From assembly GCA_020060765.1 (NCBI GenBank), contig JAGUZQ010000052.1, positions 48,563 to 112,562 of the forward strand: a stretch of 64,000 nucleotides of DNA, given 5' to 3'. This document shows positions 42,105 through 50,858 of the stretch, piece after piece. Under the pieces are notes generated by a model, which saw only the letters and a program-made list of their open reading frames with translations, searched no databases and was not told where the DNA came from. The stretch's first letter is position 1. Each line of letters opens with the position of its first letter. The position numbers were made by a program, and so were the translations under genes. The stretch is from Planctomycetota bacterium. GTDB lineage: Bacteria; Planctomycetota; SZUA-567.

Positions 42105-42878
42105 TCACCCGGTATCGGTTGTTTTCTTGCGATATTGACCCGGCGTAAGTTTGGTGTGTTCTCGGAAGACTGCGCATAAGTGGCGGTCTGTCCCAAATCC
42201 GCAAAGCGGGGCGATAGTCTTCAGCGGCAGGGTGGAATGCAACAGTAATTCTTTGGCGCGTTCGATACGGGTGCGGGTGAGCCAGTCCTGCAGGCTGAAG
42301 CCATAACGGTCTTTGAAAACGTGGCGCAGGTGGTCGTAGCTGATGCTGATCATATCCGCAACAGCGGCTACCGAGGGAAGGGTCTGGTACTTTTCCAGAA
42401 TAATCCGGCAGGCTTTTTCAGCATAATAAGCCTGCGGCGTTTCCTGAATATTTCCCGGCAATTCCGCTGCTGCGGAAAGCAGGGACAGAAAAACCGCCGC
42501 CGCGCGGTGATCGTAAATCCGCTGCTGTCCCGGCGTGCGCTTGAGCGAAGGGTTACACAGAAAATCCAGTTCCGCCAGAAATGTCGGATTCCCGGGATAA
42601 TCCAGGCGGAGAGTTGTTTTTAATTCTCTTGGTTCAGGCTTGATTTCAAGCTGTACTACCACGTCTATCCCCGGCTCAATCATAACCTGCAGGTGCCCCG
42701 CGTTAGCCGGATAGATTATTACTGTCCCCGGCGCGAAATCAAAGCGCGATCCGTCCTCCAGCTCGGTCCAGCCTGCTCCGGAATGGTGATAGACTATTTC
42801 GGCAAACAGATGCGCGTGAAGCGGGCAGACCTCGCTTATGACAGGTGATTTCCAGCCTCGGACAAAAGAGATATTCAT
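42105..42878 (-). CDS. AraC-family transcriptional regulator
   Basis: 257 residues. The N-terminal cupin-like sensor (HAHLFAEIVYHHSGAG, GTVIIYPANAGHLQV) would bind a small sugar-like ligand. The C-terminal AraC domain has two HTH motifs: LPSVAAVADMISISYDHLRHVF and LKTIAPLCGFGTDRHLCAVF, ending in KLTPGQYRKK. It is divergent from the dehydrogenase/isomerase operon at 43185 across a 306-base gap and is the probable regulator of that operon. This operon link is inference from layout. Confidence 0.92.
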   Translation of the reverse strand: MNISFVRGWKSPVISEVCPLHAHLFAEIVYHHSGAGWTELEDGSRFDFAPGTVIIYPANAGHLQVMIEPGIDVVVQLEIKPEPRELKTTLRLDYPGNPTFLAELDFLCNPSLKRTPGQQRIYDHRAAAVFLSLLSAAAELPGNIQETPQAYYAEKACRIILEKYQTLPSVAAVADMISISYDHLRHVFKDRYGFSLQDWLTRTRIERAKELLLHSTLPLKTIAPLCGFGTDRHLCAVFREHTKLTPGQYRKKTTDTG

Positions 42879-43184
42879 TAAGTCTCAGCTTTCTCCAAAT
42901 ATTCTGCGAAAAGGCTCATAGCCATTATCTTGAATCGCGGCTAAAATGCTAGCGCAGGCGGATTAATGACTCCGCGCATATAATGCCATATATCACGTAA
43001 AATATCAAGATGTCGAGTTGGGTTACTCTCCCGTACGTGTCCACTAGCAGTCGAATAGCCAGAATCTGGAAGTAATCGCCAGAATGGGTAATTGCAATCT
43101 GCCGCCGAGGGGATAGATTTCAGATGTACTGTCAGGATCAGATCGAATGGTAGTTTAATTTTGCAAAAAGGGAGGAGGCAGAAA
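42879..43184. promoter_or_regulatory. Divergent control region of the AraC-regulated operon
   Basis: 306 bases without a gene between the divergent regulator and the dehydrogenase. It must hold both promoters. A TATAAT is seen at 42979-42984. No clear AraC half-site repeat could be identified by eye. Confidence 0.45.
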
Positions 43185-44168
43185 GTGGAGCGGAAAATAG
43201 TTTTTACCGGAAAGGACAAATGTGAGTTACAGGAATTTGCCGCAGAAGAAATCTCAGCGCAACAGGTACGGATAAAAACCAGATTTTCCCTGATAAGCAC
43301 CGGTACGGAAACAATCGTCTTGGGGCGGAAGTTTGATCCGGGGACTTCTTGGGATAAATGGGTGCGCTATCCGTTCGCCTCGGGTTATGCCTCCATTGGC
43401 GAAGTTGTCGAAATCGGTAGCGATGTGCAAAACCTCAAAAAAGGCGATATAATTGTTTCGCGCAGAGGCCATTCCTCGGCTCACGTGATTGACGAGCGTG
43501 ACTGTTATCCCGTTCCGGCCGGGATTGAGCCGGAGTTGGCGGTTTGGTTTGCGCTGGCAAAAATTTCCTTCATGGGAGTACATGCCGCGCAGGTGCGGCT
43601 GGGCGATTCGGTGTTGGTCATTGGCGGCGGGCCGATTGGTCAGATGGCGGTGCGCTGGGCGGTGGCGGGCGGAGCGGAACGGGTGGTGCTGGTTGATCTG
43701 CTGGAAAGCCGCTTGGCCTTGGGCAGGGCGGGAGGGGCGAGTTGCGTAATCGGCAAGCCGCTTGACTCGGCGGAGCAGGAGATCAGGGAAGCATTCGGCG
43801 GCAAGGAGCCGGGAATTGTCATCGACTCTACCGGCAACGCACAGGTATTTTCCCAAGCCTTGCGGATCGCCGCCGCGCGGGGAACAGTAGTTATTTTAGG
43901 CGACACCGGAACTCCCGCGCAGCAGGTGCTGACCGGCGACGTTATCAATAGGGGATTGAAAATAATCGGAGCACACGACTGCCACAGCGGCGGCGATTGG
44001 CCGGAAAGCCGGATTGTCGGCTTGTATTTTTCCCTGCTGCAATCAGGCAGAATCAGCATGGCGGAGATGAACACCCATGCCTTCAAGCCCGAAGACGTTA
44101 AAAAAGCTTATCAGACCGCCGAAAATGAACGCGGTTCGACCATGGGGATGCTTTTTGATTGGCGTTGA
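43185..44168 (+). CDS. Zinc-type dehydrogenase-like oxidoreductase (MDR superfamily)
   Basis: 327 residues from GTG 43185 with GGAGGAGG 6 bases upstream; longer in-frame starts lack a site. The medium-chain dehydrogenase fold is shown by the N-terminal GroES-like barrel (LISTGTETIVLGRKF, GYASIGEVVEIG) and the Rossmann core SVLVIGGGPIGQMAVRWA with VLVDLLESR. The usual catalytic zinc Cys/His/Glu set is not fully evident and the structural four-Cys lobe is absent, as in the bi-domain sugar dehydrogenase-like group. It probably oxidises a sugar or inositol derivative. The TIM-barrel gene follows after 35 bases. Confidence 0.82.
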   Translation: MERKIVFTGKDKCELQEFAAEEISAQQVRIKTRFSLISTGTETIVLGRKFDPGTSWDKWVRYPFASGYASIGEVVEIGSDVQNLKKGDIIVSRRGHSSAHVIDERDCYPVPAGIEPELAVWFALAKISFMGVHAAQVRLGDSVLVIGGGPIGQMAVRWAVAGGAERVVLVDLLESRLALGRAGGASCVIGKPLDSAEQEIREAFGGKEPGIVIDSTGNAQVFSQALRIAAARGTVVILGDTGTPAQQVLTGDVINRGLKIIGAHDCHSGGDWPESRIVGLYFSLLQSGRISMAEMNTHAFKPEDVKKAYQTAENERGSTMGMLFDWR

Positions 44169-44203
44169 AAAAAAGATAGCTGATATAATCAGGGAGAAAG
44201 GTT

Positions 44204-44983
44204 ATGGTGGAAAAAAAGATGCGATTCAGCGCGCCAGACTGGTGCTTTTTCAAAGAAGACAGGACTCCGGAAACATATTACCGGGAATTGCGCGACGCCG
44301 GTTGCGACGCGGTCGAGATGGTTGCGCCGCAGCGGCGCAGCTTTGCGCGCGAGGCTGGGCTGGAGATTCTCAACCACGGCGCGGACGGGATGACCAAGGG
44401 GCTGAACAACCGCCAGAACCATGCGTGCCTGGTTCCGTCAATTTGTCAAACCATCCGGGAAGCGGCGGACTCCGGCATAAAACAGGTAATCGTCTTCAGC
44501 GGCAACACGCAACCTGGAATCACCGACGGCTGGGTCGCCTGCCGGGAAGCTTTTGAAAAAATCCTGCCCGAGGCGGAAAAAGCGCGGATAGTGCTGACTT
44601 TTGAAATGCTTAATACATTTGATCATGAAGGCTACGAGGCCAGTCGGGCGGAGTACGGTTTTGCGCTTTGTCGGCATTTCCAATCGCCTTATTTCAAAGT
44701 GCTGTTGGATTTGTATCATATGTTTCGCATGGGCGAGGATTTGAATAAGTTGCTGCAAGACAATATCGGCGATATTGCTCATCTGCACATTGCCGGAAGC
44801 CCCAGGCGCGATTTCCCCGGTCGGGAACAGGAGATTGATTATGCCGGAGTAATCCAGGTCGCGCGCGCTGTCGGCTATAGTGGTTATTGGGGAATGGAGT
44901 ACCTGCCCGGAAAGGAAGACGTGCTCGCGGAACTCGGCTCCGCTGTCAAGCTTTTCCGCCATCAGGATGCGCCTGTTAATTAA
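44204..44983 (+). CDS. Sugar phosphate isomerase/epimerase-like TIM barrel (hydroxypyruvate isomerase type)
   Basis: 259 residues of the AP-endonuclease-2-like barrel. Metal ligands can be placed: Glu in LTFEMLN, Asp in VLLDLYHM, His in HLHIAGSPRR and the final Glu in YWGMEYLP, the pattern of hydroxypyruvate isomerase and related sugar isomerases. With the MDR dehydrogenase upstream and the AraC regulator it forms a small catabolic operon. The sugar cannot be named from sequence. GAAAGG precedes the ATG. Confidence 0.83.
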   Translation: MVEKKMRFSAPDWCFFKEDRTPETYYRELRDAGCDAVEMVAPQRRSFAREAGLEILNHGADGMTKGLNNRQNHACLVPSICQTIREAADSGIKQVIVFSGNTQPGITDGWVACREAFEKILPEAEKARIVLTFEMLNTFDHEGYEASRAEYGFALCRHFQSPYFKVLLDLYHMFRMGEDLNKLLQDNIGDIAHLHIAGSPRRDFPGREQEIDYAGVIQVARAVGYSGYWGMEYLPGKEDVLAELGSAVKLFRHQDAPVN

Positions 44984-45096
44984 TTGAGCAGGCAACGTCA
45001 CCCGCATTACTTTTAAAAAAAAGTTCGTTTTTTTTAATTTTATGCTTGCGCTTTACAATTGCGGTGCGAGAATATGCTTGGGTATGGGATTACCTC

Positions 45097-45182
45097 TTTT
45101 CTCACGGGCGGTGGATTCCTGAAAATGTATTGTGAGAGAAAAAAGTGCATGTCTTAACAATGAGTTCGACATGCAACGGAGG
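45097..45182 (+). promoter_or_regulatory. Structured 5' leader of the cold-shock gene
   Basis: Two hairpins precede the start: TTTTCTCAC (45097-45105) with GTGAGAGAAAA (45132-45142), and an exact 8-bp stem TGCATGTC (45146-45153)/GACATGCA (45168-45175), which ends 3 bases before GGAGG. Long, temperature-responsive leaders are established for cspA-type mRNAs. That this one is thermosensitive is inference. A possible promoter (TTTACA 45052, TATGCT 45073, 15-base spacer) fits a leader of about 100 bases. Confidence 0.55.
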
Positions 45183-45188
45183 AAAGTG

Positions 45189-45392
45189 ATGGCAAGAGGC
45201 ACAGTGAAGTGGTTCAGCGACAAGAAAGGTTTTGGATTTATCGTTCCCGATGAAGGCGGTGAGGATCTCTTCGTTCACCACTCCAACATCGTCATGGACG
45301 GTTTCAAGACACTCAGCGATGGCCAGGCGGTAGAGTTCGAGCCTGCCCAGGGAAAGAAGGGTCCCGAGGCGACCAACGTCCGTCCCTGCTAG
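45189..45392 (+). CDS. Cold-shock domain protein
   Basis: 67 residues from ATG 45189, preceded by GGAGG. RNP-1 (KGFGFIVP) and RNP-2 (LFVHHSNI) are intact after [12 protein letters not shown]. It binds single-stranded RNA or DNA as a chaperone at low temperature or stress. An upstream in-frame ATG at 45132 falls within the leader hairpins and is rejected. A strong terminator follows. Confidence 0.97.
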   Translation: MARGTVKWFSDKKGFGFIVPDEGGEDLFVHHSNIVMDGFKTLSDGQAVEFEPAQGKKGPEATNVRPC

Positions 45393-45419
45393 TTCCCTAT
45401 ACAATCGTCTTTCTTATCG

Positions 45420-45453
45420 GCAAACCCCCGCTCTCGCGGGGGTTTGCGTTTTT
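45420..45453 (+). terminator. Intrinsic terminator of the cold-shock gene
   Basis: A perfect 12-bp stem GCAAACCCCCGC/GCGGGGGTTTGC with loop TCTC, followed by a run of six T (G-TTTTTT). It ends at the stop codon of the convergent flavoprotein gene. Confidence 0.95.
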
Positions 45454-46710
45454 TCAGGACAACCCCGCCGCCGCTTCCCCCGCCAGATGTCCCGAGGAAA
45501 ACGCCCATTGCAGATTATAACCGCCGCAGGGTCCGTCGAGGTCGACCACTTCCCCGGCGAAAAATAATCCTGTCACCAACCGGCTTTGCATCGTTGCCGG
45601 AGCGATTTCTTTCAGCGACACTCCGCCCCGCGTTACCATCGCGCCATCGAACCCCGGCGACTTGTTCACCGTCAACGAAAGCGCCGTCATTCTGACGGAA
45701 AACTTTTCCCGCATGATTCCTGATAACTCGCTCAGGCGCAGCGTCGCTAAATCGGTTCTGCCGAATTCCTCCGCTGCCGATTCGCATAAAGCCTGCGCCA
45801 GTCTTTTCGGAAACTTATGCGCCAGCAGATTCACGAGTTGCGTCTTCGGCTGCGACCGCGCCCACTCCGCCAGCAGGTTTTGCCAGTCGGCGGTGCCGTA
45901 ATCGGGCAGGGGATTCAGCAACAGCGTCACCTCCGGCATTTCCGCCAGCAGCGCGCACACCTGCCCGGAAATATCCAGCACCGCCGGGCCGGAAATGCCG
46001 GTGTGCGTAAACAGCAACGTGCCGACAACCGGGCTTTTCCGCAACTTCGGCAGGTCAATGCTGAGCGCCGAATTTTCCAGAGTAATACCCGGGCAGGTAC
46101 CCGGCCATTTTTCCGCAGTCTCCAGCGCCGCCAGGGCGGGAACCGGCCCAATGACTTCATGCCCCGCCTGCCGCGCGAGTTCGTAGCCGCTTTCGCCGCC
46201 GCCGAGGGAAGGATAGCTTTTGCCGCCGCAGGCGATAATCACCGCGTCGAAATTTTCCTCTTTACCGTTTACGCTCAGGCCAGAGATTTTTCTTTCGGCA
46301 ATCAGCAGCGATGACACCCGGAGGTCGCATTCGAGTTTGACCTGATGTTTTTCGCATTCCGCCAGCAGCGCGTGCAGGATGTCGCCGGCTTTTTCCGAGC
46401 AGGGAAAGATGTGAAAATCGTCTGGCGAAAAAGTGGCGACGCCCTGGTTATGGAAAAACTCGCGCAACTCGTCACGCCCGAATTTTTTCAAGGCGTCGCG
46501 CATGAACTGCCCCTGTCTGCCGAAGGCGCGCAGGAAACTGTCGGCGTCAAGCAGATTGGTGAGATTACAGCGCCCGCCGCCGGTGGCGAGCAGCTTGGCA
46601 CCGGGACGGGTCAGCTTTTCAAAAACCGTGACTTGCGCGCCCTGCCGCGAGGCGGAGAGCGCGGCCATCAGTCCCGCCGGCCCCGCGCCGACTATTGCGA
46701 TGTTTTTCAT
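45454..46710 (-). CDS. HI0933/BaiN-type flavoprotein
   Basis: 418 residues. The N-terminal FAD motif is MKNIAIVGAGPAGLMAALSA with Glu in VFEKL, followed by the family marker ATGGGRCNLTN. The second FAD motif is VIIACGGKSYPSLGG. The C-terminal ATG-like motif GLFFAGEVVDLDGPCGGYNLQWAFSSG is typical of the YhiN/HI0933 group of aminoacetone/BaiN-like oxidoreductases. The substrate is unknown. Its ATG lies 3 bases after the Nif3-like stop, so the two are co-transcribed. Confidence 0.93.
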   Translation of the reverse strand: MKNIAIVGAGPAGLMAALSASRQGAQVTVFEKLTRPGAKLLATGGGRCNLTNLLDADSFLRAFGRQGQFMRDALKKFGRDELREFFHNQGVATFSPDDFHIFPCSEKAGDILHALLAECEKHQVKLECDLRVSSLLIAERKISGLSVNGKEENFDAVIIACGGKSYPSLGGGESGYELARQAGHEVIGPVPALAALETAEKWPGTCPGITLENSALSIDLPKLRKSPVVGTLLFTHTGISGPAVLDISGQVCALLAEMPEVTLLLNPLPDYGTADWQNLLAEWARSQPKTQLVNLLAHKFPKRLAQALCESAAEEFGRTDLATLRLSELSGIMREKFSVRMTALSLTVNKSPGFDGAMVTRGGVSLKEIAPATMQSRLVTGLFFAGEVVDLDGPCGGYNLQWAFSSGHLAGEAAAGLS

Positions 46711-46713
46711 GCG

Positions 46714-47814
46714 TCACACATTCCGCATTTGCGGCAGGTGAGAATTATCGACCACGACTTCCACGCCGTCGAGCGCGTTAGCCAGATTTTCCGCCAGTCG
46801 GGGCAACGCGACCGCCTCGCTGCAACCGTGTCCCAGCGCCACACAACCGACGCCAGCCTGGGCAAGCAGTTCCGTGTCGTGATAGCCGATTTCGCCCAGC
46901 GCCACCGCGTCGACGCCGCCGTTGATGACAAGACTGGTCGGACAGCCGCCGCCGCTCCAGACCGCGATTTTCTTGACGTTTTTTTGCAGATCGCCCAACA
47001 CCCGCGTTTCCTCCGACGCGCAGGCTTTTTTCATTTTCGCGGCGAAGGCCTTGAGTGTCGTCGGCTTTTTCAATTCGCCGATCCGTCCCAGGCCGTACGA
47101 CAGACTTTTTTCCAACGCAAAAATGTCGTACGCGACTTCTTCATACGGATGCGCTTCAAGCAAGGCTCTGACCACGCCGTCTTTCAGGCTGCGGGGCAGA
47201 ATCACTTCCAGCCGCCATTCCTCTTCCTCGGCAAGTTCGCCCGGCGTGCCGAGAAACGGCTTGGTCGCATCCGAACCCTTGAAGGTGCCGAGACCGAGGG
47301 TGCGAAACGAACAGTCGGAATATTCGCCGATGCAGCCCGCGCCCGCGTCGCACAAGGCCGAACGCACCGCCTCGACGTGGCTTTCCGGCACGAAGGTGAC
47401 GAGCTTGCACAACTTGTCTTTCACGTCGCACGTAAGCGGACGCGGATTCGCTATTCCCGCAAGATCGGCCAGAGCGTCATTGATTCCGCCTGGCGCGGTG
47501 TCGAGATTGGTGTGGGCGCAGTACAGCGCGATTTTTCCTCGCAACAGTTCGGCGGCAATTTTCCCCATATAGGTGGATTCGTCCAGATTTGTCAGCGGCT
47601 TATAGAAGCGCGGGTGATGGGCGATTATCATCTGGCATTTGGCTTTACGCGCCGCCCTGATCGCGTCCAGCGTCGCGTCGAGCGTCACCAGGATTTTGGT
47701 TACCCGACTTTTGCGGTTGCCCGCGTGCAGTCCGACGGGGTCGCCCGTGCGCGCCATCCACAACGGCGCGACGACTTCCATCATATCAATTACGGTTTGC
47801 ACTGTCGTGGGCAT
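46714..47814 (-). CDS. Nif3-like dinuclear metal-centre protein with an inserted domain
   Basis: 366 residues. The Nif3 halves show TGDPVGLHAG, IIAHHPRFY (metal His pair) and AHTNLDTAPGGINDALA at the N-terminus, and NGGVDAVALGEIGYHDTELLAQAGVGCVALGHG at the C-terminus. The middle (about 120-235) is the PII/CutA-like insertion found in longer members, with HPYEEVAYDIF. The fold has been tied to GTP cyclohydrolase I-type chemistry, but its role is unsettled. AGGAG precedes the ATG. Co-transcribed with the flavoprotein. Confidence 0.9.
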   Translation of the reverse strand: MPTTVQTVIDMMEVVAPLWMARTGDPVGLHAGNRKSRVTKILVTLDATLDAIRAARKAKCQMIIAHHPRFYKPLTNLDESTYMGKIAAELLRGKIALYCAHTNLDTAPGGINDALADLAGIANPRPLTCDVKDKLCKLVTFVPESHVEAVRSALCDAGAGCIGEYSDCSFRTLGLGTFKGSDATKPFLGTPGELAEEEEWRLEVILPRSLKDGVVRALLEAHPYEEVAYDIFALEKSLSYGLGRIGELKKPTTLKAFAAKMKKACASEETRVLGDLQKNVKKIAVWSGGGCPTSLVINGGVDAVALGEIGYHDTELLAQAGVGCVALGHGCSEAVALPRLAENLANALDGVEVVVDNSHLPQMRNV

Positions 47815-47907
47815 GGGTTCTCCTGTCAGGCCTGTCGTGAAATCGCCAGTCGTTATTCACCTGTTCGATTTTACTTGCGCGCCGTCGCTGGTAAAGCTAT
47901 TTTTAAT

Positions 47908-48002
47908 GGGTTGACGGATTGATGGGTTAATGGGTTGATGGTCAGGCGGGAAAGCGCCCATCAACCCATTAGCCAGACAACCCGTCTCCCCGTCAACCTG
48001 TT
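47908..48002. repeat. Reiterated-word hairpin, second copy of the tig-clpP type
   Basis: GGGTTGACGG, GATTGATGGGTTAATGGGTT and GATGG words are followed by CCATCAACCCATTAG, AGACAACCCGTC and CCGTCAACCTGTTA. The halves pair through GCGGGAAAGCGC. The same words and the AGACAACCC element occur at 337-412. It lies just upstream of the gene at 48023. Confidence 0.75.
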
Positions 48003-48022
48003 ACCCCCAACACGGAGATCAC

Positions 48023-49216
48023 ATGAAAAACCTGGTGCTGATTCTGCTGGCTTGTCTTTTCTGCCAAACCTTGCGGGCGGGCGAGGACTTGCCGTATCTC
48101 GTGGCGCTGGACTTCGATAGCGCCTTCGACGGCGGCAAGCTGGGTAAAAAAACCGGGCAGATGTTCAGGGCGAAAGCGGCGCGAAAAAAGATTTTTTCCG
48201 TCGACATTGAGATCGACTGGGACGAAAAGGCAGGCAACATGAAGCTTCCCGGTGATGAGGAGGATCTGGAAAATGTCGCGAAAGGCGCAGCGGATAAATT
48301 CGGTTGCGATATTCTGGTTTGGGGCAGGATCGAACGCGCCGAGCCGCCGCAGGCCGACACGGTGAAACATCACGGCGACAGTCACGACACGCGCGTGCGC
48401 AACGCCACCGGTTTGCGGTTATATGTAAAAGCCATGAATTTTCGCAAAAGCAAAGCTGCGCTCGCTGTCGACGAGATTTACGACTGCGACATCAATTACG
48501 AAGTGACGGAGAAAATCGAAGAGGTGTTGAAACTTCTGAGCGGCGCGGAAACGCCTGCCGATATAGCCGCTAAAGACCCGGCTAATTTCATGCTGCCGCT
48601 GGAGCCGGATCTGTGCATCGGCGGGTCGATGGATGTCAGTTACGACACCGACCTGAAGGAAAATGAGCTTGTTCCCAATTTCCCGGAGTGGCATTTTCCC
48701 TTTACTGAAGGCGTGCGACTGGTGCTGGAAAAGCTTACGCCGGAAGCGCGGCAGCGCCATCCTTTTTTTGCCACGCACAACGGTTTTCTGCGGTTTGAGC
48801 TGTCGGAAGAAGTGGCGGCAGGCAAGGGGCTGTACGCCTATTCGCCGTATATAAAAATAAAGCCGGGAAAATATTACCAGGTTTCATTCAAGGTGAAAAC
48901 GCTGGGGCCGAAAGTCATCATGTTTGTGAAAGGCTATCGCGACATTCCGGTGGAGGGTTACGAAGGCGTGGTCGTTCATCGGCAGGAGACTTCCAAGCAC
49001 CAGGTGCGTTTTTACGGTGAGGAAGGCACGTGGGGCGAACTGGTCAGCAAGCCCTTCCTGCCCCATAGCGCCAAGCCCGAGCACATGCCGGAATATCTGC
49101 GAGTGCAACTGTACGCCTACTGGCCCAAGGGCACGGTGTATTTCGACGAGGTGAAAGTGTTTGAATGCGCGGACAAACGCGAAACGCGGAAGGCGGAAAA
49201 TGAGGGCGGAAATTGA
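48023..49216 (+). CDS. Secreted protein of unknown function
   Basis: 397 residues with a signal peptide (MKNLVLILLACLFCQTLRA). The N-terminal half (about 25-180) has the strand pattern of TolB-N/CsgG-like proteins that report lipoprotein-type periplasmic functions (LPYLVALDFDSAFDG, then GCDILVWGRIER). The C-terminal half (about 235-380) is beta-rich and resembles a carbohydrate-binding jelly roll (YQVSFKVKTLGPKVIMFVKG, AYWPKGTVYFDEVKVFE). No catalytic residues can be assigned. Its 3' end overlaps ogt by 17 bases. Confidence 0.65.
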   Translation: MKNLVLILLACLFCQTLRAGEDLPYLVALDFDSAFDGGKLGKKTGQMFRAKAARKKIFSVDIEIDWDEKAGNMKLPGDEEDLENVAKGAADKFGCDILVWGRIERAEPPQADTVKHHGDSHDTRVRNATGLRLYVKAMNFRKSKAALAVDEIYDCDINYEVTEKIEEVLKLLSGAETPADIAAKDPANFMLPLEPDLCIGGSMDVSYDTDLKENELVPNFPEWHFPFTEGVRLVLEKLTPEARQRHPFFATHNGFLRFELSEEVAAGKGLYAYSPYIKIKPGKYYQVSFKVKTLGPKVIMFVKGYRDIPVEGYEGVVVHRQETSKHQVRFYGEEGTWGELVSKPFLPHSAKPEHMPEYLRVQLYAYWPKGTVYFDEVKVFECADKRETRKAENEGGN

Positions 49217-49676
49217 AACTTCGTTTGGCCGATACACCGCGCTGATTTCCGGCGCCGGAGTGACGCGCCTGCATTTCCCCGGCGCGCAACATGTATGTAT
49301 AAATGACAAAGCATCTTCCGCGCGGCAGGAAAAAATCGCGCGCAAGCTGGCGGAGGAATTGCAGGCCTATCACGCAGGCGACCTGAAAAGATTCACGGTG
49401 GCGGTCGATGTTTCCGGCCATACCGCATTCCGGCAAAGAGTCTGGCGCGAACTGAAAAACATTCCTTATGGAAATACGTTGACTTACGGAGAGGTCGCGG
49501 TCAGAATCTCCTGCCGTTCAGCGCGGGCGGTGGGTCAGGCCTGCGGCGCGAATCCCGTGCCTTTGCTAGTGCCGTGCCACCGCGTGGTGGCGGCGACGGG
49601 ACTGGGTGGATTCAGCGGCGGAACCGGCCTCAAGGAGAAGTTGCTTGCCTGGGAAAGAAGAGCCAATACAGCTTAA
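49200..49676 (+). CDS. ogt: Methylated-DNA--protein-cysteine methyltransferase
   Basis: 158 residues from ATG 49200. The active-site motif LLVPCHRVVAATG carries the acceptor Cys, and the helix-turn-helix region with RISCRSARAVGQACGANP precedes it. FRQRVWRELKNIPYGNTLTYGEVA is the family core. It repairs O6-alkylguanine by irreversible transfer to its own cysteine. Its start overlaps the previous gene and its end overlaps the RtcA-like gene, so it is embedded in a tight operon. Confidence 0.95.
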   Translation: MRAEIETSFGRYTALISGAGVTRLHFPGAQHVCINDKASSARQEKIARKLAEELQAYHAGDLKRFTVAVDVSGHTAFRQRVWRELKNIPYGNTLTYGEVAVRISCRSARAVGQACGANPVPLLVPCHRVVAATGLGGFSGGTGLKEKLLAWERRANTA

Positions 49677-50676
49677 GGGAGAGCGTTCGCTGCTGCCCGC
49701 GGCGCTGTCGCTGTCGCTGATTACCGGAAAAAAATTTACTCTTGAAGTAGACGGAGAAAGCGGCCTGAAGCGCCACGACCTGGGTTGTCTTGCTGCGGTG
49801 ACGGAGTTGTTTGGCGCGCAGGCCGGGGGTGCGGAAGAAGGCTCGCGGCGGGTGAGTTTCTTTCCCGGTGCGAATCCGACCGAACGGCTCCAGGCGATTT
49901 GCGAGTTGAAAGTTTCCGGCAGTGTCGTGACCGCGCTGGAGGTAATCCTGCCTGTCCTGCTGCACGCCAACCGGCAGACTGAAATCGTTCTTGAAGGCGT
50001 AACGCATAGTCACTATGGCACGCATATTGATTTTTTCGTTGGAACAGTTTTGCCGGTTTTACGGCAGATGGGGGTGGCGGTAGAGCTGAACGTCGAGCGT
50101 CCCGGTTTTTCCCGGGAAACCCCCGGCAGGGTGATTCTGCGCCTGACGCCTACGGAAAAGCTTATCCCCTTGAACCTCGGGGAAAGAGGCGAAGTGCTTG
50201 ACGTGACAGCGCGCGCGCTGGTTTCACAACAGCCGGTTTTCCTGGCTGCCAGCGCCTTGCAGGTGATTGGCAGGCGCCTGAAACTCCTTCCGGAAAAAGT
50301 TCAGACTGGCGTAGCGAAAAAAGGCGCTGGCGAAGGTTGCGCGTTGGCGATTGCCGTTCAATCGGAACACCTCTCAGAAGTGTTTGCCGCTAACTGCCTG
50401 AGCAACCAGTCGCTGGAAGCAGTAGCGGAAAAGCTGTCAGACCAGGCGTTGTATTATCTTTCCGCCAAGGTTCCGGCAGGCGAAAATCTCGCGCGCCAGT
50501 TGCTGCTGCCGCTGGCTGTTGCCAGGGGCGGAAGCTTTGTCACTCTCCGGCCGCTCAATACGACCAAGGATACCGCGCGCATCATCGCTAATTTCCTGCA
50601 GATCAAAACCACCTTCACTCCCGGCAAGGGCAAAGCCTGGTCGGTTTTTGTCTCACGAAAAAAGATAAGAAAATAA
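49645..50676 (+). CDS. Divergent RNA 3'-phosphate cyclase (RtcA-like), probably catalytically altered
   Basis: About 343 residues if translation starts at TTG 49645, which has AGGAG 7 bases before it. The family fold is recognised across its length (GTHIDFFVGTVLPVLRQMG, RALVSQQPVFL, LLLPLAVARGGSFVTLRP). However three signature sites deviate: the N-terminal GEGGGQ region reads KGERSLL, the HGFYPxGGG region reads PGFSRETPGR, and the adenylated-His motif (LHTxTN or CHLLTN) reads PLNTTKD, with Asn in place of His. It therefore probably does not cyclise RNA ends as RtcA does. No rtcB is adjacent. Confidence 0.8.
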   Translation: MPGKEEPIQLKGERSLLPAALSLSLITGKKFTLEVDGESGLKRHDLGCLAAVTELFGAQAGGAEEGSRRVSFFPGANPTERLQAICELKVSGSVVTALEVILPVLLHANRQTEIVLEGVTHSHYGTHIDFFVGTVLPVLRQMGVAVELNVERPGFSRETPGRVILRLTPTEKLIPLNLGERGEVLDVTARALVSQQPVFLAASALQVIGRRLKLLPEKVQTGVAKKGAGEGCALAIAVQSEHLSEVFAANCLSNQSLEAVAEKLSDQALYYLSAKVPAGENLARQLLLPLAVARGGSFVTLRPLNTTKDTARIIANFLQIKTTFTPGKGKAWSVFVSRKKIRK

Positions 50677-50733
50677 CCGCCTGCGCACTACGTTCAAGCA
50701 CGTCGATAATGTCTGCTAACCTGCATATATTCG

Positions 50734-50762
50734 TTGACTTGGCAATGACTTACAAATATGAT
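50734..50762 (+). promoter_or_regulatory. Strong sigma-70 promoter for the kdsC operon
   Basis: TTGACT (50734-50739) and TATGAT (50757-50762) match consensus at five of six positions each, with an ideal 17-base spacer, 97 bases before the kdsC start. Confidence 0.78.
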
Positions 50763-50858
50763 TGTTTCAACTAATATCGGAAATTAAAAAATACCGACGA
50801 TGGGGAAATGCGGCGCGCATTCCGGTTCTGCCGGAGGATTGAGCGTCGGGGAGGCGGG

